From: Gammaproteobacteria bacterium
GTDB lineage: Bacteria > Pseudomonadota > Gammaproteobacteria > Pseudomonadales > Halieaceae
Direction of reading: 5' to 3'
DNA: 64,000 bases
Assembly: GCA_030426545.1 (NCBI GenBank)
Contig: JAUHYL010000002.1
Span: 1-64,000, forward strand
Shown piece by piece: positions 29,186 to 38,817 of the stretch. Made by a program: the position numbers and the translations under genes. The stretch's first letter is position 1, and the number at the start of each line of letters is the position of its first letter. Under the pieces are notes generated by a model. The model was given only the letters and a program-made list of their open reading frames with translations, searched no databases and had not been told where the DNA came from.

Positions 29186-30139
29186 TTGACGCCGGAAGAC
29201 CTTCGCATACTGCGTTATCAACTTCCTCCCTTTGGGGAGGGAGCCAGACCCTCCGAAGAGATGCGTGCTTTCTGCCGCTTCTACGGCATTGCTTTCACCG
29301 AACACCGGGCCGACCTGGAACATCTGGCGGGCTATGTGAACTCCGGCCCCTACCGTGTTGCACTGCACTGCTGGCGCCAACCCCAGGCGGTGGCGAACCT
29401 GTTTATCGTGCACGGTTACTACGATCATACGGGGTTGTTCAGCAAGCTTGTCGCCTGGGGTATTGAGCAGCGCTGCAACGTGGTCATCTTCGACTTGCCC
29501 GGGCACGGGCTTTCCAGCGGTGAACCTGCAGTGATACACGATTTTGGCGACTACGCGCAGGCCATTCACGATGTGCTGGAGCGAGTTCGTCTGCCGGAGT
29601 TGCCGCTGTGGGCGCTTGGTCAAAGCACCGGTTGTGCCGCGTTGGTCGAATATGCCCGCCGCTTCGCCTGGCCGTTTACTGCCGCTGTATTTCTTGCGCC
29701 ACTGGTGCGGCCGGCAAACTGGCGCGCTGTGCGTGTGGCGCATCGCACGCTGAAGCCGTTTGTGCGCTCTGTGCGTAGAAAGTTCCCGGTGAATACGGGC
29801 GATCGGGATTTTCTGGCGTTTCAGCAACGCGATCCACTGCAGTGCACGGTAATGCCTCTGGCGTGGATCTCCGCGCTTGGGCGCTGGTTGGCGACGCTGG
29901 AAAAGCGCGACCTGGGTGTGGGCCCGGTACTGGTTATTCAGGGCGATCGCGATGCCACGGTGGACTGGCGCTACAACCTGCCCTATGTGCAGGCACTGTT
30001 CCCCAAAACCGAGGTGCTTTCCCTGCCAGGCGCCGGGCACCAGCTTGCGAATGAGACGGAGAGCGTTCGCACTCGGTACTTTACCCGTATCACTGAATAC
30101 CTTGCTTCGAAAGGCATTTCACTGGACGTGAATGCCTAG
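29186..30139 (+). CDS. Alpha/beta hydrolase (lysophospholipase / monoacylglycerol lipase-like)
   Basis: Serine hydrolase of 317 residues. Seen: HGYYDH (76-81) as oxyanion region, FDLPGHGLSSG, the nucleophile elbow GQSTGC with Ser147, VIQGDRDATVDW with the likely acid residue, and GAGHQLANE with the catalytic His. No signal peptide. It starts with TTG at 29186, supported by GGAG nine bases upstream and by the lack of an ATG before conserved sequence. It follows fba by 14 bases and may be co-transcribed, though a metabolic link is not obvious. Confidence 0.85.
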   Translation: MTPEDLRILRYQLPPFGEGARPSEEMRAFCRFYGIAFTEHRADLEHLAGYVNSGPYRVALHCWRQPQAVANLFIVHGYYDHTGLFSKLVAWGIEQRCNVVIFDLPGHGLSSGEPAVIHDFGDYAQAIHDVLERVRLPELPLWALGQSTGCAALVEYARRFAWPFTAAVFLAPLVRPANWRAVRVAHRTLKPFVRSVRRKFPVNTGDRDFLAFQQRDPLQCTVMPLAWISALGRWLATLEKRDLGVGPVLVIQGDRDATVDWRYNLPYVQALFPKTEVLSLPGAGHQLANETESVRTRYFTRITEYLASKGISLDVNA

Positions 30140-30174
30140 ATCCGATTGATCCTTCGAGGCGGCGTGAACACCTG

Positions 30175-31797
30175 CTAATTGTAAAAGCCCGCGTCACTGA
30201 GCAGCTCGTACAGCGGCTGCACCCCTTCGCCGTACTTTTTCCATCGCTGCATGGAACTTGTGTACATCCCCTGTTTGACCTGTAGCGCGCTGGGCGTGGC
30301 GACGGCATTGTCACGTTCGTTGAATGCCAGGCAGGCTGCTTCCCAGGGAAGCTCGCAGAATGCCAGCAGATTACGAATCTCCTCCTCGGGATGTTTCACC
30401 AGCGATTCGTAAGAGACTTCATGTATTCTGCCCGGGAGTACAGTCTTCCAGTGCTTCATTAACTGGTCAAAAGCGATGAAGTAACGACCACAGTGCATGA
30501 GATCGAGATTGTATTGGTAGTGACGTGCGTTCACTGCAAACAGCTGGCGATAGTTGCTGAGGCAGGTATCCATCGGGTCACGGCGCAGACAGACTATTTT
30601 CGCGTTCGGCAGGGCCAGGTGGATCAGACCGAGGTAGAGATAGTTGCGCGGTAGCTTGTCGGTAAAGTGCGGTGTATGCCCGGTTAACGGGCGGGTTGAA
30701 TCCAGGTAAGACTGGCCCATACTCGCGGTGTCTATCCCCGCTGCCGCAATAACGACTTCCAGCTCGCTTGTCAGCGGCGCCTGCTGTGAGCACTGGCGTC
30801 TGGCCAGTTGCGGGAACTGCTGCAATTCGCCCGCGGCAAAAACCGTGGAGTGGCCGCCGAGAATTTGCTCCACGAGCGTTGTTCCCGTGCGCGGCATGCC
30901 AACGATAAAAATCGGTTCGTTGCTGTCGCATCCGTTGTTGGCCGGGGTGTCGAACCTGCTGGCTGAATAGGCGGACTGTATCTCCAGCATTAGCGCCAGT
31001 TCGCGATCCATGTCGTAGCCAGCCTCAGCGGCACGCGATGCTTTTGCCCAGGCAAGGTGGTGAAGTGAATCACCATAGCGCCCCAGATCCTCTAGTTCGC
31101 GCGCGAGCGCATGTCCCAGATGAAGCCGGTCAGCGGAGGATTTCGCCTTCTCTCGCAGCGATTCCAGTCTGGTCAAATGGTTGCTTTGCTGTGTTTGTTT
31201 CCTGAGTGTCGACAACGCAGAGTGTGCTTTGAAATACGCGGGGCGCAGCGCAATCGCTTGCTCAAATGCCTCTTCTGCGCGGTCTATCTCGCCAACAAAC
31301 TGCAGTGAAACAGCCATGTTGAAGTACAGCCGGGCCAGGTTTGCGGGTTTGTGTTGCGTTGGCTTTTTGCCTGCCTCAAGGCTTGATAAAGCCTGCCCAA
31401 AGCATTGCATGGCGTGCTCGTGATCGCCGCAGTGACTGAATACGCCACCCAGCGTATTCAGTGTGGGTAAATCCTGCGGCGCAAGCGCAAAGCCTTCTTT
31501 GGCCATTGCCAGTGCCTCGCCCGGAAGATCGAGGGCGAGCAGGTGCTTGCCCAGCTCTGCAAGATAGTCCGCGCGGTTCGCGTCCAGCATGACGGCATTG
31601 CGCAGAATCTCGACGGCCTGTTCGAAATTGCGATTGCGCCCCGCGATCACTCCACAGATAAACCACGCATCCGCGTGTCTGCGATCCGCCTCCAGGATCT
31701 GCAGACAGCATTGGTGTGCCTCGCGCATGCGCCCCTTGCTCAGGGCCAGTTCGGCCTGGCGGTGCAGTGCGGTGATCCTGGAGGGAGCGGGCGTCAT
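30175..31797 (-). CDS. Tetratricopeptide repeat protein with C-terminal sulfotransferase domain
   Basis: Protein of 540 residues. The N-terminal half (about 10-205) holds TPR-like helix pairs; the C-terminal half begins with the 5'-phosphosulfate loop IFIVGMPRTGTTLVEQIL (P-loop 300-307) and contains the 3'-phosphate-binding type region IVCLRRDPMDTCLSNY, so PAPS-dependent sulfo transfer is expected. The acceptor is unknown. Such TPR-sulfotransferase fusions are common beside TonB-dependent receptors in marine Gammaproteobacteria. No signal peptide is visible. A terminator separates it from the upstream receptor gene. Confidence 0.87.
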   Translation of the reverse strand: MTPAPSRITALHRQAELALSKGRMREAHQCCLQILEADRRHADAWFICGVIAGRNRNFEQAVEILRNAVMLDANRADYLAELGKHLLALDLPGEALAMAKEGFALAPQDLPTLNTLGGVFSHCGDHEHAMQCFGQALSSLEAGKKPTQHKPANLARLYFNMAVSLQFVGEIDRAEEAFEQAIALRPAYFKAHSALSTLRKQTQQSNHLTRLESLREKAKSSADRLHLGHALARELEDLGRYGDSLHHLAWAKASRAAEAGYDMDRELALMLEIQSAYSASRFDTPANNGCDSNEPIFIVGMPRTGTTLVEQILGGHSTVFAAGELQQFPQLARRQCSQQAPLTSELEVVIAAAGIDTASMGQSYLDSTRPLTGHTPHFTDKLPRNYLYLGLIHLALPNAKIVCLRRDPMDTCLSNYRQLFAVNARHYQYNLDLMHCGRYFIAFDQLMKHWKTVLPGRIHEVSYESLVKHPEEEIRNLLAFCELPWEAACLAFNERDNAVATPSALQVKQGMYTSSMQRWKKYGEGVQPLYELLSDAGFYN

Positions 31798-31854
31798 GGG
31801 CGGCTATTGTATCGCTAGACCTGTTGTAGCGCGCAACCAGAAGTTGGAAGCAAT

Positions 31855-31877
31855 AAAAAAGGGCGCCGGTGGCGCCC
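31855..31877 (-). terminator. Rho-independent terminator after the TonB-dependent receptor gene
   Basis: On the minus strand GGGCGCC, loop ACC, GGCGCCC, then TTTTTT. It begins 20 bases past the receptor stop at 31898, so most receptor transcripts should end before the sulfotransferase gene. Confidence 0.9.
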
Positions 31878-31897
31878 TTGTTCAAACTTGCTGACGG

Positions 31898-34258
31898 TCA
31901 GCTGCCGAAGTTGTATATGAAGCGAACACCCACCTGCCTGGGACGCAGTACATCGTGGTAGAAGCGACGTGAATCAACGACACCGATGGGCCCGATAAAG
32001 CCCCTGTCGCGGCGCACACCCGTTTCGGCGTACTCGTTGAACAGGTTGTCTGCATACAGCGAAAGGGTCAGGTCGTCGCTCACCCAGGAGACTGCGGCAT
32101 TGTGCAGTATATAACCATCAAGGGCTTCCCCATTGTTGCGGTTACCCACCTTGGTGTAGACGTCTGTCTGTCCGGTCATGCTCCAGTCCAGCTCAACGTT
32201 GGAACCGCCATCCATGGGAATAACGTAGTTCGCCGCGAGGTAATACTGGTGCTCCGGGGAGCCGGGCAGTCGGTCGCCGGCGAACGCATCCTCGTCATCA
32301 CCCACACCTGGCACCAGCGCAGGCGCGTCTTCGGTCAGGTTGCCATCGTTGTACGCGTAGGAGCCGGTGAAGAACAGCTGGTCAGTTGCGACCCACTGGA
32401 ACGAAAGTTCGATACCCTTGTTTTCGGCCTTGCCGCCATTGGTTGTAATGGGGAAAGTGCCCACTTCCGTGGTGCCTGCCACCTGCACGTCATCCCAGGA
32501 GATAAGGTAGACCGCGGCGTTCAGCGTGAGCGAGTCAAACAGCACAGAGCGCACGCCGATTTCGCGGTTCAGGGTGGTATCAGGCTGGATAAGTACCTCT
32601 TCGGGCGTGATACAAACGGTTTGAATTTCCTGTCCTTCCGGGTCGCAGAGCTCAAGCAGGTTCAATCCACCGAGGCGGTATCCCTCGCTGAGCGTGAAGT
32701 AAGCCATCACATCATCCGAGAAATCGTAGGACGTGTTGAACTTGTAAATGACGTCGTCGTATTTCTCTTTGAATTCGTTGGGGCTGAGAAGAATGGCATC
32801 GGCCGGTTCGCCGCCAAATACCGTATCGGCCAACGGGAAGGCAACGCCCAGTGACGCTTCATCCTCGTATTCAAACCAACGCAGCCCCGCAGTTACCTGC
32901 CAGGCGTCAGTGATCTGGAAACCCACTTCGCCAAAGACGGCGATTTCCTCGATGGTCTCTTCCTGTAGCTCGTAGTACTCAAGCGAGTCGGGGCGCAGGT
33001 TTTCTCCACTCAGGAAGACATCGTATTCCGGGGTGAATTCCTGGCTCAGACCGTCCAACTCGAACTCGCTGTAGAAGCCGCCAATGATCCAGCTCCAGGG
33101 GCCTTCACCGGTGGAAACCAGGCGGATTTCCTGAGTGAACGTGTCTTCCTCAGCGGTATCCCGGGTGAAAGCAGCCAGCTCGGGGAAAAACTCGTAGCCG
33201 TAGTCAACGTGCAGAAGCAGGTCTGTCTGGTCGCGCTGGCCTTCCTCATCGTAACTGGAAATGCCCGTGGCGGATGTCAGCTCGGCAAAGCCGAGGTCGG
33301 CAACGATTTCCAACGCAAGCAGTTCGTTTTCGCGCTCCAGCGGTTCAACAAATCGATGCGCTGCCTCGTATTTGTCGGTGCCGAACGCGGCGCGGTGATT
33401 GATCTGACGTGCGCCTGATTCGCTGTCCTGGTAGTAGTAGGACAGGTCCGCAGTCAACATGTCACTGGTGTAGCGTATTCCGAAGCGGCCCGATAGCGTC
33501 TCCTCGGTGTTGGCGTCGGCCTGGCGTCTGAGGTTGGCGCTTACATCCGCCGGGTTGTTGAAATCCGGCTGGGGGTTGGAAATACCCGCCTCGCGCACCA
33601 GGAAGTTGTAGTCGATAAAGCCTGGATCGTCGTAGTAATCCAGCGATGCGCGCACCGCCAGCGTGTCTTCGATTATCGGGATGTTAATGGTGGCGCCGCC
33701 GTCGTAGCCGAGGTCGCTGGATTCTTCCAGATCAAATACATCGCCGCGTACCTGGACGGTGAATGCGTCTGTCTGCGGTCGGTTGGGTATGTAACGCACG
33801 GCGCCAGCGAGAGTGCCTGCGCCGTACAGCGTGCCTTGCGGGCCTATCAGTACTTCCACGCGCTCCATGTCATTGAGGCGGATATCCACGTAGAACGGAA
33901 TCTCGCCGATGTAGGTGCCGACACTTTTGGCCCCGTTGGAGCCGTCAGTCGGCCCGACCGGGTCCAGGTTCAGGCCGCGAACCGTGATGACGTCTGCCGC
34001 TCTTGAGCCCTGTTCGATGACCGTCATACCGGGCACACGCCTGGCGATGTCAGTGAGGTCTGATAGTCGCTCGCGCTGTATCATGCCGGCGCTGAGCGCG
34101 GTGATGTTGAGTGGAATGTCCTGAACGGATTCGGCGCGACGCGTGGCGGTAACGATGACCTCTTCCAGCATCGATTCCTGCGCTTCGACATAGCCGGTGA
34201 TCAGAGTCGACGCGATGGCCGCGGACAGAGTGGAGAGTTGGAACGCTTTATTACCCAT
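31898..34258 (-). CDS. TonB-dependent outer-membrane receptor
   Basis: Outer-membrane ligand-gated channel of 786 residues. An N-terminal signal-like stretch (AAIASTLITGYVEAQ) is followed by a TonB-box-like EEVIVTATRRAESVQDIPL (32 onward), a plug domain (VEVLIGPQGTLYGAGTLAGAVRYI) and a 22-strand type barrel ending in YNFGS, with terminal aromatic signature VGVRFIYNF. Ligand unknown; the EEVIVTA-type receptors of this clade include siderophore and organic-nutrient transporters. It would be energised by a TonB complex such as the one at 53.9-59.4 kb. Confidence 0.93.
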   Translation of the reverse strand: MGNKAFQLSTLSAAIASTLITGYVEAQESMLEEVIVTATRRAESVQDIPLNITALSAGMIQRERLSDLTDIARRVPGMTVIEQGSRAADVITVRGLNLDPVGPTDGSNGAKSVGTYIGEIPFYVDIRLNDMERVEVLIGPQGTLYGAGTLAGAVRYIPNRPQTDAFTVQVRGDVFDLEESSDLGYDGGATINIPIIEDTLAVRASLDYYDDPGFIDYNFLVREAGISNPQPDFNNPADVSANLRRQADANTEETLSGRFGIRYTSDMLTADLSYYYQDSESGARQINHRAAFGTDKYEAAHRFVEPLERENELLALEIVADLGFAELTSATGISSYDEEGQRDQTDLLLHVDYGYEFFPELAAFTRDTAEEDTFTQEIRLVSTGEGPWSWIIGGFYSEFELDGLSQEFTPEYDVFLSGENLRPDSLEYYELQEETIEEIAVFGEVGFQITDAWQVTAGLRWFEYEDEASLGVAFPLADTVFGGEPADAILLSPNEFKEKYDDVIYKFNTSYDFSDDVMAYFTLSEGYRLGGLNLLELCDPEGQEIQTVCITPEEVLIQPDTTLNREIGVRSVLFDSLTLNAAVYLISWDDVQVAGTTEVGTFPITTNGGKAENKGIELSFQWVATDQLFFTGSYAYNDGNLTEDAPALVPGVGDDEDAFAGDRLPGSPEHQYYLAANYVIPMDGGSNVELDWSMTGQTDVYTKVGNRNNGEALDGYILHNAAVSWVSDDLTLSLYADNLFNEYAETGVRRDRGFIGPIGVVDSRRFYHDVLRPRQVGVRFIYNFGS

Positions 34259-34618
34259 GATAGCCCCTTGTAGTGGTTGGTCGCCGCTCCCGGTTTGTAT
34301 TGCGCAGCACTGCGCTGAATTATCCGCGGGTATGGCTTATGGTTATGGTGTTCCTTCTTGCTTCCCTGACTTCGAGAGGCCCACCCAAAGTTAAGCAGGG
34401 ATAATGTAACATTGCCGTTCTGCCCTATGGTATGACGCAAGATGCGCAAAAATACCGCTTCGTCATTCTATGCCGTTGAAAGGAAAGTAGTTTTCAATGC
34501 AGGTTCCTCGAATTCCCAGCCGCTTCTCCCTGCGCCATCGGGCATGCTGTGACGGTGGCCGCGCTGCGCAGAGAAACGCAAACCGTTACGCTGGCGCAAG
34601 CCGGCGCGCGGCCCTGGC
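34259..34618. other. Divergent intergenic region (360 bases) between receptor and FAD dehydrogenase genes
   Basis: No gene seen. It must carry the promoters of both divergent genes. On the minus strand an AT-rich TTACATTAT stretch (about 34400-34408) is a possible -10 area for the receptor. No Fur-like repeat of GATAAT hexamers was recognised. The right 120 bases are GC-rich without clear signals. Confidence 0.4.
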
Positions 34619-36016
34619 ATGAATAATCCAGGCCCGGCAATCCTGACGCAGTTACGCGCGGTGGTGGGGGCTGAGTGGCTGCTCACCGACGCCGACGCCC
34701 TGGCGCGTTATGGCGTGGATCAGACTACCGTTTACAGTGCCCGACCCTGCGCGGTGGCCTTGCCCGCGGATGTGGGGCAGGTGCAGGCGCTGGTGCGCTG
34801 CGCCGCCGAGCACCACCTCGCGGTCGTTCCCTCGGGGGGCCGTACTGGCCTTAGCGGGGGTGCCGTGGCTACACACGGAGAACTGGTACTGGCGCTGGAT
34901 CGGCTTGACCACGTCGAGGATTTCAACCCGATAGATCGCACTGTGCGCTGTGGCGCCGGGGTTGTTACGCAGCAACTGCAGGCGTTCGCCGCGGAGCAGG
35001 GGCTGTTTTACCCTGTGGATTTCGCCTCCAGCGGCTCCAGTCAGTTGGGCGGCAACATCGCCACCAATGCCGGAGGCATCAAGGTGATTCGCTATGGATC
35101 CACCCGCGACTGGGTGCGGGGACTGCGGGTTGTCACCGCCGCCGGTGAATTGCTGGATCTCAATCGAGGGCTGGTAAAGAACAACGCGGGTTTCGATCTG
35201 CGCCACCTGATCATCGGCTCGGAGGGAACGTTGGGCGTCGTCGTCGAAGCCACGATGCGCCTGGCGCGCCCGCCGACGGACCTGGCGGTTCTGTTGCTCG
35301 GTGCACAGGATATGGAAGCGTTGCTTGTCATTCTGCAGGCTTTCCGCGAGCCGATTCCCCTTACCGCCTGCGAGTTCTTCAGCGATCGCGCACTTGCCCG
35401 GGTGCTGGAGCGACATGCACTGGCACGGCCATTGGATGCGGAGGCACCCTGCTACGCGCTGTTGGAATTTGAACGCGATAACGGGGCTGCCGTGGACAAC
35501 GCATTGCAGGTGCTTGAGCGTTGCATGGCGCAGGGCCTGTTGTTGGACGGCGTGGTGAGTCAGAGCCTGGCCCAGGCGGATGCGCTCTGGCGTCTGCGTG
35601 AACTGATCTCGGAATCGCTGGCACCCTGGGTGCCCTGCAAGGGTGACCTGTCGGTGCGGGTGTCACAATTGCCTGCATTTATGGCGGAGGTGGACAACAC
35701 ACTTGGCCGTAGGTACCCGGAGTTTGAGCTGATCTGGTTTGGACATCTCGGTGACGGCAACATGCACCTCAACATTCTTAAACCTGCCGCAATGGGCGTG
35801 GAAGCCTTTCAGCAGCGCTGTATTGCGCTGATGCAGTGCGTCGGTGAAATCGTGCAACGCTACGGTGGTAGTCTTTGCGCAGAACACGGCGTTGGTCTGC
35901 TGAAGAAGGATGGATTGCGTTACAGTCAGTCGCAGACAGAGATTCAGTTGATGAAACAGATAAAGCGCGTGTTTGACCCGCAGGGCATCCTCAACCCGGG
36001 CAAGATATTCGACTAA
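34619..36016 (+). CDS. FAD-linked dehydrogenase, GlcD family (D-2-hydroxyglutarate dehydrogenase-like)
   Basis: Flavoprotein of 465 residues with an N-terminal PCMH-type FAD domain (PSGGRTGLSGGA at 71-82, GSSQLGGNIATNAGGIKVIRYG) and a C-terminal FAD-oxidase domain (HLGDGNMHLN, CAEHGVGLLKK). Members oxidise D-2-hydroxyacids. The single-domain length without Fe-S cysteines and the linkage to rpiA and ilvA resemble the pseudomonad D-2-hydroxyglutarate dehydrogenase region, where the enzyme removes the side product of SerA. D-lactate or glycolate dehydrogenase remain alternatives. The ribosome binding site is weak. Confidence 0.85.
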   Translation: MNNPGPAILTQLRAVVGAEWLLTDADALARYGVDQTTVYSARPCAVALPADVGQVQALVRCAAEHHLAVVPSGGRTGLSGGAVATHGELVLALDRLDHVEDFNPIDRTVRCGAGVVTQQLQAFAAEQGLFYPVDFASSGSSQLGGNIATNAGGIKVIRYGSTRDWVRGLRVVTAAGELLDLNRGLVKNNAGFDLRHLIIGSEGTLGVVVEATMRLARPPTDLAVLLLGAQDMEALLVILQAFREPIPLTACEFFSDRALARVLERHALARPLDAEAPCYALLEFERDNGAAVDNALQVLERCMAQGLLLDGVVSQSLAQADALWRLRELISESLAPWVPCKGDLSVRVSQLPAFMAEVDNTLGRRYPEFELIWFGHLGDGNMHLNILKPAAMGVEAFQQRCIALMQCVGEIVQRYGGSLCAEHGVGLLKKDGLRYSQSQTEIQLMKQIKRVFDPQGILNPGKIFD

Positions 36017-36073
36017 CGCATTAGCGCGCCCGCGATTGCGCCAGGCGCAACGCCAGTACCGGCAACAGCAGGC

Positions 36074-36748
36074 CTATTCCGCGTAGAGCGTCTGCACTCC
36101 CCCGGCGGTACCCAGCAACAACACATCCGCCGGTTTAAGCGCAAACAGTCCGTTGGTTACCACGCCGGTGATGTTGTTGATTTTCTGCTCCGTCGCCAGG
36201 GGCTGCGGAATAGCGAAATCGTGTACGTCGAGAATAACGTTGCCGTTGTCGGTGACCACTCCCTCCCGGTAGACCGGGTCGCCGCCCAGTTTTACCAGCT
36301 CGCGCGCCACGTAACTGCGCGCCATGGGCACCACCTCAACCGGCAGCGGAAAGTCGCCCAACGTATGAACCAACTTGCTTTCATCGGCAATACAGATGAA
36401 CTCCCGCGCCACTGCGGTAACGATTTTTTCGCGCGTCAACGCGGCACCGCCGCCCTTGATGAGTTGCAAAGAGCGATTGCTTTCGTCTGCTCCGTCAACG
36501 TAGAAATCGACGCCATCGACCGTATTAAGGTCATAGACCGGGATGCCGTGTTGCTTGAGTCGTTCTGCGGAAGCCTCGGAACTGGCCACCGTCGCGCCGA
36601 TCTGGCCTTTGATCGCCGCCAGTGCATCAATGAAACAGTTTGCCGTTGAGCCGGTGCCGATGCCCAGCACCGTGTCGTTCTCAAGCTTCGGTTTAAGGTA
36701 GGCCAGCGCGGCGTCTGCCACGGCCTGTTTCAGTTCATCCTGCGTCAT
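36074..36748 (-). CDS. rpiA: Ribose-5-phosphate isomerase A
   Basis: Interconverts ribose 5-phosphate and ribulose 5-phosphate. It has 224 residues from the ATG at 36748; the frame continues upstream without conserved residues. Seen: [40 protein letters not shown] and the closing [12 protein letters not shown]. It is convergent with the FAD dehydrogenase gene and divergent from ilvA; the rpiA/ilvA divergent pair is widely conserved. Confidence 0.96.
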   Translation of the reverse strand: MTQDELKQAVADAALAYLKPKLENDTVLGIGTGSTANCFIDALAAIKGQIGATVASSEASAERLKQHGIPVYDLNTVDGVDFYVDGADESNRSLQLIKGGGAALTREKIVTAVAREFICIADESKLVHTLGDFPLPVEVVPMARSYVARELVKLGGDPVYREGVVTDNGNVILDVHDFAIPQPLATEQKINNITGVVTNGLFALKPADVLLLGTAGGVQTLYAE

Positions 36749-36918
36749 CGAATGTCCCCGGTTGCGGTGCCAAACCAGGCTACTATAAACCGGGTTGAGG
36801 CCCACCGCGATAAGGTCCGACAATAAACTGGCCGCGCGGGCGCGGCGGATTCATGGGAATATGGTGCTGAACCGTTGTCGCATGTGTGTTGGACATGCGC
36901 GGACCAGGAGAGCGGCGA

Positions 36919-38451
36919 ATGCCACAGACCTACATCAAACGCATACTTGATGCGCGAGTTTACGATGTCGCCAGGGAGACGCCCGTCGACGAGGCAGCGT
37001 TGCTGTCGCACCGCCTGCACAATCGGGTGTGGCTGAAACGCGAGGACCTGCAGCCGGTATTTTCCTTCAAACTGCGCGGCGCCTATTGCAAAATGAGCCG
37101 CCTCGGGGAAGCGCAGCGCAAGCGAGGGGTGGTGGCCGCTTCCGCCGGTAATCATGCGCAGGGCGTGGCGATGGCGGCGCGGAAAATGCACATTCACGCC
37201 GTGATCGTGATGCCCCGAACCACGCCCCAGATCAAGGTAGACGCGGTTCGCAGGCTTGGTGCGAAGGTTGTGCTTCACGGCGACTCGTTTGAAGAGGCGG
37301 CATCGCGGGCGCAGGAGCTGGAGGCGCAGAAGGGCCTTACTTATGTGCATCCCTTTGATGACCCGGATGTCATAGCCGGTCAGGGCACCATCGGCATGGA
37401 AATCGTTCGCCAGCACCAGCAGCCGCTGGATGCCCTTTTTGTGCCTGTCGGTGGCGGTGGCCTGATTGCCGGGGTGGCCGCCTACGTAAAATATGTCTGG
37501 CCCGAAACACGCATCATTGGTGTTGAACCTGAAGATGCCGCCTGCCTGAAGCTGGCCCTGGACAAAGGCCGCAGGGCGAAGCTGAAAGAAGTGGGACTCT
37601 TTGCCGACGGCTGTGCCGTTGCACAGATTGGCCGCGAACCCTTCCGCATTATTCGCGATACGGTCTCTGAGGTAATTACTGTCTCCACCGATGAGATGTG
37701 TGCTGCGATAAAGGATATTTTTGAAGATACCCGCAGTATCGCCGAACCTGCGGGAGCGCTCGCGGTGGCCGGCTTAAAGAAGTATGTGGAGAACACGGGC
37801 GCCAGTGACAGTGATCTGATGGCCATCGTCAGCGGTGCGAATACCAATTTTGATCGCCTGCGCTACATCTCTGAGCGCACCGAAATTGGTGAGAAGCGCG
37901 AGGCGGTGATCAGTGTCACCGTGCCCGAAAAACACGGCAGTTTCAGAAAGTTCTGCAGCTCACTGGGGCGGCGCAATATTACCGAGTTCAACTACCGCTA
38001 TTCGGATACTCGCCAGGCGCAGGTTTTTGTCGGATTGACGGTGGCACCGGGTGGGCAGGATCTTGCGCAACTGCTGCAGGAGTTGTCGCAGCGCGGTTAT
38101 GCGACAGAAGACATGACAGACAACGAGGTCGCCAAGCTGCACATTCGTCACATGGTCGGCGGCCACGCGCCTGCAGACCTGCTCAATGAGCGTGTGTACC
38201 GGGTTGAATTCCCGGAGCGTCCCGGAGCGTTACTCCGGTTCCTGAACGGACTGGGTCAGCGCTGGAACATTTCCATGTTTCATTATCGCAACCACGGCGC
38301 GGCCTATGGTCGAATACTGCTCGGTGTGCAGGTGCCGCGCGCCGAACAGCGCGCGTTTGAACGCGTGCTCGATGAGGTGAATTACCGCTACTGGGAAGAA
38401 ACGGACAACCTGGCGTACCAGCTTTACCTGGGAGGCGAGCAAGGGGGCTGA
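36919..38451 (+). CDS. ilvA: Threonine ammonia-lyase, biosynthetic (IlvA)
   Basis: PLP enzyme making 2-oxobutanoate from threonine, the first step of isoleucine synthesis. It has 510 residues from the ATG at 36919, which has an AGGAGAG ribosome binding site. Seen: PVFSFKLRGAY with PLP Lys51, SAGNHAQGVA, the glycine loop PVGGGGLIAG and two C-terminal ACT-like regulatory domains (EKREAVISVTVPEKHGSF and VYRVEFPERPGAL), as in the allosteric long form. Confidence 0.97.
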   Translation: MPQTYIKRILDARVYDVARETPVDEAALLSHRLHNRVWLKREDLQPVFSFKLRGAYCKMSRLGEAQRKRGVVAASAGNHAQGVAMAARKMHIHAVIVMPRTTPQIKVDAVRRLGAKVVLHGDSFEEAASRAQELEAQKGLTYVHPFDDPDVIAGQGTIGMEIVRQHQQPLDALFVPVGGGGLIAGVAAYVKYVWPETRIIGVEPEDAACLKLALDKGRRAKLKEVGLFADGCAVAQIGREPFRIIRDTVSEVITVSTDEMCAAIKDIFEDTRSIAEPAGALAVAGLKKYVENTGASDSDLMAIVSGANTNFDRLRYISERTEIGEKREAVISVTVPEKHGSFRKFCSSLGRRNITEFNYRYSDTRQAQVFVGLTVAPGGQDLAQLLQELSQRGYATEDMTDNEVAKLHIRHMVGGHAPADLLNERVYRVEFPERPGALLRFLNGLGQRWNISMFHYRNHGAAYGRILLGVQVPRAEQRAFERVLDEVNYRYWEETDNLAYQLYLGGEQGG

Positions 38452-38817
38452 GACGCTGTTTGGGCATTGGAACCGGCCTTTATCGCCCCTTTTCTACAGA
38501 TATCCGCTGAAACCCGCGCCAGCATTGACTTTCAGGGGTTTTCTTTTCGGATTTGCTGAGCTAAGATTCCCGCGATTTGTAAAATAATTACAAATTTTAG
38601 TAGTTGCACTTGGCACAAGCTTGTAGTGGTCGCCCAGGAAGAAGCTGGTCACACAGAAGGTCTGGCTCATCTTGATGGCAGGAGGCGCGCGTCGTAGTTC
38701 GGCACAGCGTCAGCGGCACCCTGCTTCGTCAGTGCGACATTTTGGGAATGCAATAAAAGTGGGCTGGAGGGTAAGGGCCGCAATAGCGAGCCAACCTCTG
38801 GCGAGAGTAAATAAGAA
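38452..38817. other. Intergenic region after ilvA (366 bases)
   Basis: Apart from the palindrome at 38575-38595 nothing definite is seen. The segment downstream of it, AGTAGTTGCACTTGGCAC and the following 180 bases, has no convincing open frame or hairpin with a T-tract. The promoter for the small gene at 38818 is expected here. Confidence 0.4.
38575..38595. promoter_or_regulatory. Operator-like palindrome ATTTGTAA-N5-TTACAAAT
   Basis: Exact 8-base inverted repeat with a 5-base AT spacer (38575-38582 and 38588-38595), in an AT-rich patch 125 bases after ilvA and about 220 bases before the small membrane protein gene. The shape is that of a dimeric regulator site. It does not match Fur, Fnr/Crp, LexA or ArgR consensus by eye. 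No T-tract follows that would make it a terminator. Confidence 0.5.
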
